A stretch of 64,000 nt of DNA from Tyto alba (lineage: Eukaryota; Chordata; Aves; Strigiformes; Tytonidae). Shown piece after piece: positions 51,171 through 62,000 of the stretch; position 1 is the stretch's first letter, and each line of letters begins with the position of its first letter. A model generated the notes under the pieces. The model searched no databases. It was not told where the DNA came from and worked only from the letters and a program-made list of their open reading frames with translations. The DNA lies in NCBI RefSeq assembly GCF_018691265.1, contig NW_024881328.1, positions 42,479,015 through 42,543,014 on the forward strand, in the 5' to 3' direction. The translations under genes and the position numbers were made by a program.

Positions 51171-52363
51171 GCATAGTACAACAGGGGGTGTATTTTGGGG
51201 GGATCGCAGAGATGCTTTGGGTTGCCGGTAGGACTGAATCAGTCCAATTGCTTTTGAACACCTACTTGTCACATTCACATGGCTCTGACAAAATGCAACT
51301 TATGTATGAAAAAGAGTAGACAAGTAATGTCACAACAGAAAAAAAAAAATGAACCTTTGCTTCTAACTTCCTTTTTAAGGTGGATCTTTTCCTTAAAAAA
51401 AAAAAAAAAAAAAAAAGAAAAAAAAGAGAGAGAACAATTTACTAAGCTCACGGGAAGGGCTGTTTTTCCAAATAAGATTAAAGCTTTTGTTTATTCTTAA
51501 AATATATTTTAGATTTTTGTTTTTGTTTTTGTTTTAACTATTATTCCGTGCAGAGTTGTTCTTTTTTAATGCAAGATGGTGGAACCTGTAGAGATTTTTT
51601 TTATTTTCTTTACAAGTTTTCTTTAGCTTCTACCTGACTGGGCAAACCAGGTTTTGTGTTACTTACCAGTGTGGGGAGGAGCAGAGGGGGATTATCTGTA
51701 GTTCTTGGCATTTTGCATTACATAATAATTAATCCACAACACCCCCTTTCTATCTCTGTCCCTCTGCAATATAAGTTCCTTCGTATTTTGTTACTTTTTG
51801 GAAATGGGTCTTGAAGCATATCAGCCTTCCAGAAGTGCAGCATAAATAGAGAAAAGTCACTGCAAAAGAATATTCCCCTTTCATTTCACAGGGAAGTGCC
51901 AAACGGACAGAACCCGCAGGGGAAAAAGCAATCAGTTTACTTTAAAGGAAAAGTTATTAAACTCTTTTCTGCTTTCCTATTAATTTCCATTAGTCACATG
52001 ACTGGGAAAATTACTTCTGATACATCACTGATCAAATCTCTCTTGACTACAGAGAACATTTATATTTTATTTTCCAGCTTCCCCCACCTTTAATAAATAA
52101 ACAAGTTTTAAAACAGCACAAATGTCTCTCATAGGGATCACATTTTTTGTCAGGCTTCTAGTTAACTAATATTTCTGAAGAGCTCCACTTGGAAAGACCT
52201 AAATGAATGAGGATGCTTTTTTAGAGGGGTTGAATAGTTGACTTGTTAAATGCTAATTTAAATGTTTTTAAATTCATGTGGTATGTCTGTACTTTGTTTT
52301 CCTTTTCCCCTTCTGTTCTGTGCAGATCTGACAGCCCGCCTGTCTTGGATAAAGTGGGATTAA
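50725..52363 (+). CDS. PTF/Fer-group bHLH transcription factor, two exons: join(50725..51166, 52326..52363), 159 aa
   Basis: Predicted nuclear, E-box-binding class A (group A) bHLH transcription factor. Residues 1-30 are acidic and amphipathic ([20 protein letters not shown] first), resembling an activation segment. Residues 35-60 are Pro/Gly rich. The bHLH spans about 62-118: basic region with [10 protein letters not shown] (66-75, including the E-box-contacting E71 and R72), helix 1 with [10 protein letters not shown] (77-86), loop VPTFPYEKR (89-97), helix 2 starting [11 protein letters not shown] (98-108). A conserved-looking tail follows. From memory, AFDQLR and VPTF resemble FERD3L, while LSK-I/V-DTLRLAI resembles PTF1A, so it is neither cleanly. 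It also lacks the long RBPJ-binding C-terminus of PTF1A. The start is the first in-frame ATG after a TAG at 50659, with G at -3 and +4. The donor at 51167 (GTGAGC) and the pyrimidine-rich acceptor ending TGCAG at 52325 join in frame. A Fer2/48-related-2-like orthologue is my best inference. The bHLH call is near certain; the exact family member is not. Confidence 0.9.
51167..52325 (+). other. Intron 1 of the bHLH gene
   Basis: This 1,159-nt intron has canonical GT..AG ends. It is sharply more AT-rich than exon 1. It contains an A22 run at 51395-51416 continuing as an A-rich/GA tract to about 51434, and a TTTTTG tandem at about 51514-51535. No coding potential beyond short read-through ORFs is seen. 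The ORF of exon 1 continues 21 codons past the donor, so intron retention would give a 168-aa variant lacking the [11 protein letters not shown] tail. Confidence 0.72.
52326..52363 (+). CDS. Terminal coding exon of the bHLH gene (12 residues plus stop)
   Basis: The acceptor is a long T/C tract followed by TGCAG at 52321-52325. Exon 1 ends in phase 1 (single G at 51166), so the first codon is split G|AT. Translation gives [12 protein letters not shown] and then TAA at 52361-52363. The composition (two Trp, an amphipathic LTARLSWI stretch) continues the ATWNTS end of exon 1 naturally and is not what random intron sequence would be expected to give. This is the main sequence support for the splice. 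The alternative of reading through the donor gives a different 21-residue tail and stops at 51229-51231. Confidence 0.72.
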
Positions 52364-52630
52364 GCGGTACCCAAAAGAAAGATATTTAAAGCCAGCATAT
52401 TGCAAAACCTGATGACCTGACTGCTGGGTACCGGCTGTTAAATTCTCAGTACTGCAAGGAAAAGCATGGCACTTAGGACTTTAGTTATTGTCACAGACCA
52501 CTTTCTCGCTGCATGTCCAGCATCCAGCCTCTTTTGGTGTTAATTCATTGCTGTGTAGGGCCTTCTGTTTCTCTTTCTTCTAGTTTCTCACACACTGGTA
52601 GACTGCTCTTGCATGAAAATAACAAAATAG

Positions 52631-52653
52631 ATTAAAAATCAGTGTCATTAAAA
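52631..52653 (+). terminator. Candidate polyadenylation signals of the bHLH gene
   Basis: Two ATTAAA hexamers lie at 52631-52636 and 52648-52653, about 270-290 nt after the stop codon, giving a short 3' UTR. A canonical AATAAA occurs further downstream at 53859-53864 and would give a 3' UTR of about 1.5 kb. The choice cannot be made from sequence alone. Confidence 0.35.
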
Positions 52654-55110
52654 TCACAGCAACAACAATTTCTCTTCCACTGGATGGGAGCTATGTCCAA
52701 ATCACATTTCCAGCGCGTGGGAAAACCTACCCCTGATCACGAGAAAACACTAAGCACCACCTGTTGCAACCTATTGCTTGGCTTAAGATGTCCAGGGACG
52801 TAATTGTAAAAGTCACCAGTGATTTAGAGCACAGAGGACATGAAAGGCCCCATTTTCAGGGCGTAAGAGACATGTTTTTCTGTTTGTATCTCCCTCCAAA
52901 ATTTCACATGCCTTCCTCCCAATGTGACAACTTCGGGAGGTCTGAGTCCAAGGCATTTTGGTATGAAGGGGCAGATGACTGTTAACAGTTGGGCACCATC
53001 TCCTCTACACCTTTCATATACGTCATTGAATGCTCATGTAAATACAGCAGCTGGCTTTTGACATTTTTACCATAATGCTTCTGGTTTGTGATTTTTTGAG
53101 CAAATGCTAGCAACCTGATGCTGCTCCAGCAACAATCAGGAAGGCCCTGATAAACTCTTCTGACACGAAACATCCCTCACATTCACCCTGCAGGAAAATA
53201 GAGAGGCAAAGCAGTGTGTTCACTCTTGGCAAATGATTACCAAAGAGTTGTTTCCACAGAATAGCCATCCTATTCTGCAGACCATGGTAATAATGAGGGT
53301 TTTCATATTAGCAAAAATAAAACCATGAAGAAAAGCCTACATTTTTTTTTTTCTGACATAATTCTTCCATATTACCTGAGCGTACCCTAAAGCCAGCATT
53401 GCGTTTGTTTGTTGAATGCATTTTTTTTTTTTTCCCTGTCAGTCCTATACTGTAAAGGCTCTGAATCAATTTGTTGGTAAAGAGCCATCATACACCTTGC
53501 ATGTTTCTCTAATGCTCTGATAATGCACTCAGAGATCTGAAACCATTCTGCCTTAATGTGCTTTATCATGGCATTTCTTAGCAGGTAGGATGCTAGATCC
53601 AGATAAAAAAAAAAGAATGTATTTATTTTAACATACTGATTAGCTCTTCTCATAGCTTTGATCTCTACAAAGCAAAACCGTGTCAGGAACTGTGTTTTTG
53701 CTCTGGTTAAACTGTGATGGTTTTGGGGGGAAGTGAAGATGAACAGGGGCCTTTGAGGGGAAAACTGAAAAGAAGCTTTTTAACCTTTCAATTTTTATGT
53801 CAAAACGGAAAGGGGGAATTTTATCTCAGATGCAACAATGTATTTCAGTCAATTTAAAATAAAACATTTCATCTCAGACTCCTGACTCTCTTTTATTTTT
53901 TACCCACTTAAGACACTTGGATGATTTTTTATAGGAAATAGTGCCTGAAAAGGTGAAAATCTTAAAAAAAAACCCTAAAATGCAATTTTCCACTTTTACC
54001 TAGTTCTCTACTCATTTTAGTTTAAAAACCCTCCACCAAAGAACAAACCAAAAATTCACCACAGAAAGAACAATTGTGTTTTACTTTAATAAGGAAACAA
54101 TATCGATCTCTACAATCTCTAAATTATGAAATCATCGGTTCTTCCAAATCCGTTCCTCTCCTTTGCTAGAAATGCAGCAGGTCCCGCAGACACAGACCTG
54201 GCTGAGAAATCAGGGCACGTGGCTGAGGTTCCTGTTTCTACTTATCTGCATGATTTGGGGCATGTCACTGATGCTCTGGTCCACTTCCCTCTTGCTCCTT
54301 TATTTACCTGACAGTCCCCCCAAGCCCACAAATGCTTCACTGTGTGCTCTTAGGCAATGCCTAGCATGCAGGAACCCACCTGGGACCTCCAGCTGGTAAT
54401 ATTGAAGTCACCTCTATTTTTTCAGCGGTATTAAAGCGCTCCAGATGGGGCCACACAATACATACAGTGTAACAGTGCAGCAGTCCTGATGCTTGGCTTG
54501 GTCTTTTGGATATGAGTTCACCTTCCCGCATCCTGAAAGACCTAGGTCTGTGTTATCACTCTGCTTCAGCTCACCTCACAGCCTGAGCTTGGCAGGGCTC
54601 AGCAGCGAAGGTGGCGAGAAGCACTTTAGATACCTACTGACTATCCACTCACACAAAATCAATGTGAAGAGACTGACAGCCTCGAGAGGCCCCTGTGCAA
54701 GTCCAGCAGGACAAGTGATGGGCGCGAGGGCTCTCCACACTGTCCTGCTGGCCCACAGCTACTCACTGGTGGTCTCTGTAGTCATGAAAGGGTGGAAAAA
54801 CAGTATGATCCAGGTTTTCCTGTCAGGGAGACAGAAGCAGGGGGCTGTTTTTTTTTTGCTAGGAAAGTACGTGTGATGACACCCGGAGGAGGTCACTGCT
54901 CTGTGGGAGGTGTGTTTTAATCTTTACCTCAAAGAAGTAGGGCTTATACAACTATGAATTCAAACTCTTAACTCTTAAATAGCAGGACAGACAAATAAAA
55001 TGAGCCTTTCTCCACTTCTTTCCAGAGGGACTGCTTGACCCTTTGTAAAGGAGAACAACACACTAACCAAGAAAAAGCCGCACTGACACGCTCTGGCAAT
55101 ACTGATCCTC

Positions 55111-55140
55111 TGTGTCACTGAAGGTGACACAAGTGTCACA
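55111..55140. repeat. Short inverted repeat plus third copy of a GTGTCACA unit
   Basis: TGTGTCAC (55111-55118) and GTGACACA (55124-55131) are perfect inverted arms around TGAAG. A further GTGTCACA follows at 55133-55140. Three clustered copies of one octamer in alternating orientation could be a multimeric protein-binding site, but no factor can be assigned. Confidence 0.5.
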
Positions 55141-56418
55141 GTTTATCAACTATGGGTGGTCAGAGGTGGCCAGTCAGCATTGAGTGGCCAGAGATGGTTT
55201 GGTGCTTGGGTCCAGGATCCCCAAGCACCTGGCTGGAACCTAAAGGAAATGAAACCATCCAGCCCCTCACCTCTTATCTCTGCAGCACACCTGGGAGCTG
55301 TGGTCACATCACCACCTTCCTGGTGAGATCAAGGCAAGCTTGGTCTCATCAGTGGGATGGCAGCTATCCTCCCAGGGCTGAGAGACCTCCATATCTAGGA
55401 GTCACACTCACTAACCCAAGACCTACTCTCTCACTGAGGCATGGAATTGCCACATGTCCTTTTTTCTAAAGCCAGACGAGCCTTTCCACAGCAGACCAAG
55501 GGAGGCAGGCTGTCCCGTTGCCACCACCCCTCGCACCTTTGGCCAGAGAAAACCCTTTCAGCAGCCCAAGGGGTGATGCTCAGCCATCTATGCAGTTTAG
55601 TTTCAGTCTGCAGCTCTCCATCAAGGGGAAATGAAAAAGTTTGTACTATCGAGGATGCAGGCAACACTACCATCCTGTACCTGCAAAAATGACACTAGCC
55701 GTGTCGACACGGAAGGGGAGGGCTGAATCAAGCCAGTTATTTAGAAATTGCCTAAATAGACCCAGTGGGGCTTTCTGCAAGTTTTCACCTGGATGTATAT
55801 TTCTCCAAGGTCCTTGCTGATGGCAACGGGGACCTGTGACTCATATTTCCTAGATGCTTTCAGACAGACCTCACAGGTCACACACGATCATTATCAGGGA
55901 GTAGTAACAGCCTCCCCGGTGTTGTCATGGCTAATGGTGGAATAGCCTCCAATCTGAAACTCATCTGCTATGCAAGGCCCTTCATACCCAAATGATTTCT
56001 GGTGTACAGAATTCCTAGGTCCAGATAATCCCACATTTCAATGGTGTCAGTGATTTTCTTTACGCTGCAGCACCTAGAGGTCTGTGGTGGATACAAGACA
56101 ATAATGCCATGTTATGAAACACATAAACATTTGCTGCAGGGACCTGGTTACAAGCAGAAAACTCTTTCTTTGCCCTTTGCTCCAGCCTAGAAATCCTGGA
56201 TAATGACTTCTGAAGCTGGCTGGGTGCATGCAGTAGCAGCAGGAAAGCATACTCATATATAAAGCTAATACCAGGCAATCTCTCAGGTCCACGAACTGCT
56301 TGCTGTGGATCGACAACTAATCTGGAGATTACGTTAGTACCGAAAGCATCCTAATGACAAAAGCAGGAAGAATTGTCCTGGAACAAAGAGATTTTCCTCG
56401 ATGTGGTATCTCAAGCTA

Positions 56419-56463
56419 AGGAAGGCTTTAGCTGTAGCTGTCAGCTACAGCTAAAGTCTTCCT
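56419..56463. repeat. 45-nt near-perfect palindrome (22-bp stem, 1-nt centre)
   Basis: CTTTAGCTGTAGCTG (56426-56440) and CAGCTACAGCTAAAG (56442-56456) are perfect inverted arms around a single T. Pairing continues outward through 56419-56425 and 56457-56463 with one G.T wobble. Within each arm the GTAGCTG/CAGCTAC unit is itself nearly palindromic, with repeated AGCTG/CAGCT E-box-like cores. It could extrude as a cruciform or form an RNA hairpin. The loop is far too small for an ordinary miRNA precursor. Confidence 0.85.
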
Positions 56464-58472
56464 CCGAGGTGCAGACACCCATCACTGATGCTCCATGCTC
56501 AGACAGCGGTGCCAGGAAAGACAGAAATATCTGCTGAGCTTTCTGCAGCCCAGTTCCGCTAACACCACCATGGAGCTCCTACGGCACTTGCCAGCTGTTT
56601 GAGTGCAGCTGGCCTGTGGTCTGCAGGCTGGCAAGCTCTGCAAAATGCCCTGCTGCAGGGGCACTCCCACCTATCACTGCTGCTGTCAAGGAATCGTTGC
56701 TCAAGGCATGACTTTGAGGAACAGGCTGCTGGAATTTGATGATGACTCTAAGCTTGGAAAAACTGTAGCCAATAAATCCTGCAGCAGGATATGTAAGGAT
56801 TGGGGTTTGGGTTGAAGTCAAAACCAGAAATAAAAATGTTCCTTTCGGGAGTTAAAACTCTAATCCTGGGCTTTTGAGTCAGTAAGTAGGAGTCAATACA
56901 TTTATTGCCACCATTAAAACTGATGAAGCTGTTTCTCTTCACACACACTCTGCTTTGACACAGGTATCGTTCCATCGCCTTCGGTGGAGCCACATTTGAT
57001 TTATGCTGGCCAGAGGGGACAGTCCACCTCTGTCTGCCCTCCCCAAGCTACCTGGAGTCTGACAGGCTGCTACAGCTGATGCACCAGCCAAAGGTGCTAA
57101 ACCAAAGGATGCTTCTTGGGTGATGCGTGTCTTGTTAAATCATTGGGATGCAACTGGCTGCTAAAATGGTAAATGTGTCGTGCCCTCGGGTCAGTCTCTG
57201 TATCATTCTCTCTGATGGTCCCATTCATTTGGCATGAATAAAAGCAAATGAAGAGGGTATCAGCTCTCTCTGGCCAAAGGAAACCAAGCCAGTGCTATGG
57301 CCCTCTTCCTGCTGAACGGTACAAAGGCAAATTGGCTCTTTGGTGATTTTTTCCAGGATAGATGATCCTGAATAGCTCCAAGTCTGGGCACATTTGTTCC
57401 TAAATGAGCCTGCCTTTTTCTGACTGAACTTCAGCTCCTGGAAGTGAACTATAAGGCAGAAAGACCCAGGGGGCCAATGATTTCTGTGCACTACATTTAC
57501 ACCCCACGTCAATCCAGGGTAATTGCTGTGCATAGACATGCTCCATGTCCACCCATCTTCTCTCCTGCCAGTTCTGACTCATTCCCTGTGTCACGCTTGA
57601 TAGTAGATTGCCCAGTTTTCTGGTCTCCTATCAACAGGCTTGATTGGCAACACAATGTGATTCTCTGCCAGGGAACTACTTCTGATATTTACCCTAATTT
57701 TTCTGTTTCTTCATCTCACCTCCCAAACCCTGAAATTTTATCCCAGGAACAGAAACTATAGAGTTCCCATAAATCATACAGACTGTGCTATATGCACACA
57801 CACCCCATAATTGTACAGCAGCCCATAGACAGTAGATTACACCTTAACAGAGATCAAGATTTTAAGACAACTTTATGAAGATGGAAGGCCTGTGCAAGGC
57901 TCTTCAGTTCCATCATCATGTTCCCAAAGGAGCACATTGCTTTCAAAGCAGCTCTCAATGACCTCCCTGGTTTCAGTGTCAGGCTCCCCCCTTCCTGGTC
58001 TTTTCAGCTCTGCTTCCTTTGCAACACAGCACAGATCAGCTCTGCTTTTCCCTTGTCCTCTAACAAAGCAGCAGGATCTTCTCACCAGAAATTCAATGGC
58101 CAAGCGTCCTATGGAAGGAAGCCAGGAGCTGCTGAAGAATGGTACCCTCATATTGCAACCTCTGAAGACCAGCTTAGGGGCCCATCAACAGCAAGAGAAC
58201 TGTTCACTTGAAACACAGTCCCTGCTTCCAGCTCACCAGAGTCCTTGCCAAGAAAAGTGAGAATGATTTGTTACACTTTCCTTCCTCCAGAACTAAACTA
58301 CTGACTCTTTCTGAAACAATACACCACGGTTCTCCTTCATCAGCTTGGAAAAGTTGGAACAAAAGAAATCACTTCTTTATTGTAAAGAAAGAGGTTGTTC
58401 TTTTGAAAAGACATTGCTAGTTTCTTTAATTGACAGACCTGGAGGTGAAGGGACAATTTGTTTTTCCGGTTT

Positions 58473-58529
58473 TTTGTTTTGTTTTGCTTTGTTGTTGTGG
58501 TTTGTTTTGGTTTTTTTTTTTTTTTTTTT
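58473..58529. repeat. TTTTG-type simple repeat ending in T19
   Basis: GTTTTGTTTTGCTTTGTTGTTG leads into a pure T19 run at 58511-58529. Low-complexity. Confidence 0.8.
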
Positions 58530-59010
58530 GTGCCACAGACCCACAGTAGCAAGCTTAATTTCCAAGAGCCCTCCTATGCCAGCATGGAAAAAGGACTTTC
58601 ATATTTCACCTGAAACAAGACTGGACTAGTAATTGGAGAACTCCATATCGACTCTTAAGTCTTGCCAGAGCTTGGCCACTCACTGAAGATCTTGTGAGTC
58701 ACAAACTACTTGACCTGTGGTGTTCAACATTTGAAAGTTTATGAGAGACAGGCTTGCCTTCCAGTCACAGCCCTGATTTAAAGAGAACCCTCTTGGGGTC
58801 ACTCTCATATTACCTGTACAGAAGTTGGGCACTTTGCGAAGTGCTCTTCACGTGTCTGGTTGGCTGTGCTGAAATTTTCAGGACTGAGACTTTGGAAAGG
58901 AGGCTAGACCCCAACAGTAAAATGTTGTGGCACATTTTCTTATGAAGAAAGACATGGTCCTAATAGGTAGAAATCTCTCAGCATGAAGAAACAGCTCAAC
59001 TGCACAATGA

Positions 59011-59028
59011 TTTTTTTTTTTTTTTTTT
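59011..59028. repeat. Poly(T) tract, 18 nt
   Basis: T18, followed by a CpG-containing unique stretch (ATCGCGTTTCAG). Confidence 0.85.
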
Positions 59029-62000
59029 ATCGCGTTTCAGCAACCAGACGCCGTTTCATGAAGAGACTCCACGGTGTTAGCTACGTCCTGTAAAGCTGTC
59101 TGGAGAACACGGCCCCTATCACAGCCTCATCCCTGGTGGATGAGAGGACATGGCCTTACGCTGGCTTTGTACATAGTCCTGCACATCGTTCTGCTGCACT
59201 TCATGGCCGTCTTTCCAAAACTCACGCCAGCAGTGCAAGATCAGCCATAGTGTCTGGTTCCAGTTTGCACATGGATAACAACCTCTGAAGGTCAGACATG
59301 GCTCCACGGCTGTCGTCACCATGATGGATCACCCCAGGCCGTAGCTGTCTCCGCTCATACAACCACAGACACCCTGCTAGATCTGTTTAGGAGGAGGAGG
59401 CGGAACTGCAGGGAATGGATGTGCGAAAACTCTGCCTTGAGCCAAACACCAAGCACCCTGTCTTCACACCAGTCCCTTTTGAGATGCCGAGCATCGGTTG
59501 GTGCAGAAGTACAATGTTTTTCCTCAAATAATGGGAACATTTAGTACCTTTGGAGCAGGGCAGCCAACAAAGGAACTCCCAGGTAGTCTTTTCTTCACTT
59601 CCTTCCTGTTGCAGAGAAGAAGAAAATTTCTCTGTCCCTCTCATGCTAGAACTCCCTAGACCTGAGAGTGCTACCGTCATGATCTGCCCTGGGCCTATTT
59701 GCAGGTGGGCTGGCAGCCACGGCTGGTGCCCTATGGTGACTGGTGGCAGCCCCTACCTTGTGCTCCTACAGCTTTGCAGGTCTCTGCACGTGTATCTCAG
59801 TCCATGTAAAACCAGCTGGTGAACTAGAAGCAGCAGCAGGTCTGCTATTAGCAATTCATATTTGTTACCTGGCTTCACTGGCAACTTCCTTAGCCCAAGA
59901 GCTGATGTGTTATTCACATGACGGGCACTTCATCACAACCTTCATTCACCTTTGAAACAACCAACCTTAATTTTGTGGGGGTTTTCCTGTGCAGTGGGGC
60001 CATGCTCTCACTGTGTCAAGCACGGGCTGGTGTAAAGGTATGGGATATGACCCATGAAGCTTGCCAAGGAAACAGCAGGAGGAAACTACACCAGTCTGAG
60101 GGTTTCTTACAGGTCCTGTTGTCCTGTTGGGCCTTGGGATCTATGGCAGAAGATGTTTGCTCCTAGGTGAGACATTGGGAGGCAGGCAACGAACCTGTTC
60201 CATCTGCATGGCCACAGAGCAGCCTGGCCAGGGCCAACTCCTTGGTCAAAACTGGACCTCGGACTCTCCCTGCGGACACTCTTTGGAACAAGATAGTTGG
60301 TTGGCACATGTAGGAAAGGAGGAAAACAGGCATTCTTTAGTGGCTTTCAAGAGAAAGCTAAATATATATAGTCAGCATCCTAACTGCCTTGTGGAAGTCC
60401 CCTTACAACAATCCAACACGTTGCCCTCCTTTGCCAACTGGATACCCTCCATAAATCCACATGCAGGGACCCAGGATATTGCCATAGGGGTTACCAGCAA
60501 GCCCTGACCTTTGGGAACAGCCTGCCAAGCCACATCAGCTCCTTTTGTGGGAACAAAGTGCAATTACAACTGCTATGTCTAATTTTAGATGGCTCCCACT
60601 CCCACCCAGCCTGTTTGCTTAAAGCCGAGTGCATTTGAACAGGGAAACACCAGAGCCAAGGCGTTTCCAATCTCAAAGGTAATTTCTTGCCAGGGGCGGA
60701 GGAGGGAATAAACTCAGATAATATTATTTTGCACTAACAATCAAAGCCTGCGTACCGGGAGGGTGTTTGAGCAGAGGAAAATCCAGCTGCAGGCACTGCC
60801 CTCTCGTGGTACAGGATTAAAATCTCGCCCTTTCAGAAGCAGAGGAAGGCTCCTGCGAGTATCCCTGCTCCAGCTCAGCCCTGGCAAAGAGGATCACCGC
60901 GGGGAAGCTAGTGAACAGAAATAGCAGATAAAAAAATACAGGTAAAGTGTATGTATAGATATCTATCTCTGCAATTAAATTATGTTTTATGCCTCTTTAC
61001 CCAAAATCCACACGTTTTATCTTTTTGAAGCCATTTTGATGCATCTTTCTGCCCTCTCTCCAAGTCTTTGTTTGCACACCTTGCAGACAGAGCCTGAAAT
61101 ATTATTTAGCCTCACAGCATTCCCGTCTGCAGTGTCTGAGTGCTCAGACACATCGGAGCAGTACTTGCACAGCACCCAGGGGAGCCAAGATGACATGAGC
61201 TGGCACACAAAGCCTTACAGGCAGAGCATCCACTGATCTTGGACGTCCCCAGGAAGCAGCACACCATTCCCTGTTCACCCTGCTCTGGTCCTGGAGGCTG
61301 CCCGCCCTGCGGCAAGACACCTCTTTCTCTCATCACAGTCTCACGAATGGCTAAGCCATCTCCTCTGAAAGTACTTTCCAAAAAAAATCAAGCTGAGGCA
61401 GACACTGAGCATGGAAAATTTTAGCCTGAGCAGTTCCCGTTAGACACCGCTGTACAGAGATGAAAACGCAGCAAAGAAATGGGAAGGGAAATCAGAGGCT
61501 TGGCTATCTGGAGTGCACACAAGCACTTGTGTATGCATCCCTCTCTCTTGGAAATGTGGGATAGGAGGAGAGGGAATAATAAAACTTCACATACAGAGAT
61601 CAGCAATTATTATCAGTCATGAACTGACACCAGCCTGGTTGACCTTTTCTCATAGCAAGTGTTTTCGCAGCATTTCAGTGCTGGGAGGTTTCCCTCTTGC
61701 CTGCCCCTCCAGCAACAAGCCATGCTCACAGATGAGGCTTATCAAAAACCCATTTCCTAGGTCACGGAGTGAGATTTGAGTTGGGATTCCCGGAGAGGGA
61801 CTTCTGCTAAATGGCCACAAAGCTCCTCAGAGGTGAACCTGATCCTGATACCCCCGAGGCTGAACCACGCACAGGCATGCGCACACACACACACCTCCTG
61901 CTCGAGCGCGCAGGAGAGATTTCCCAAGCTAACGTTTACACAGTTCTCCTGAGGACAATAAAGTTATATGAACTGTAGCAACCATTATTGGATGTTATAG

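Noticed and set aside
50695..51261. Long minus-strand open frame (188 aa) opposite the bHLH exon
   Set aside because: It is the antisense shadow of a GC-rich coding exon. It shows no domain, and the + strand frame has an unmistakable bHLH.
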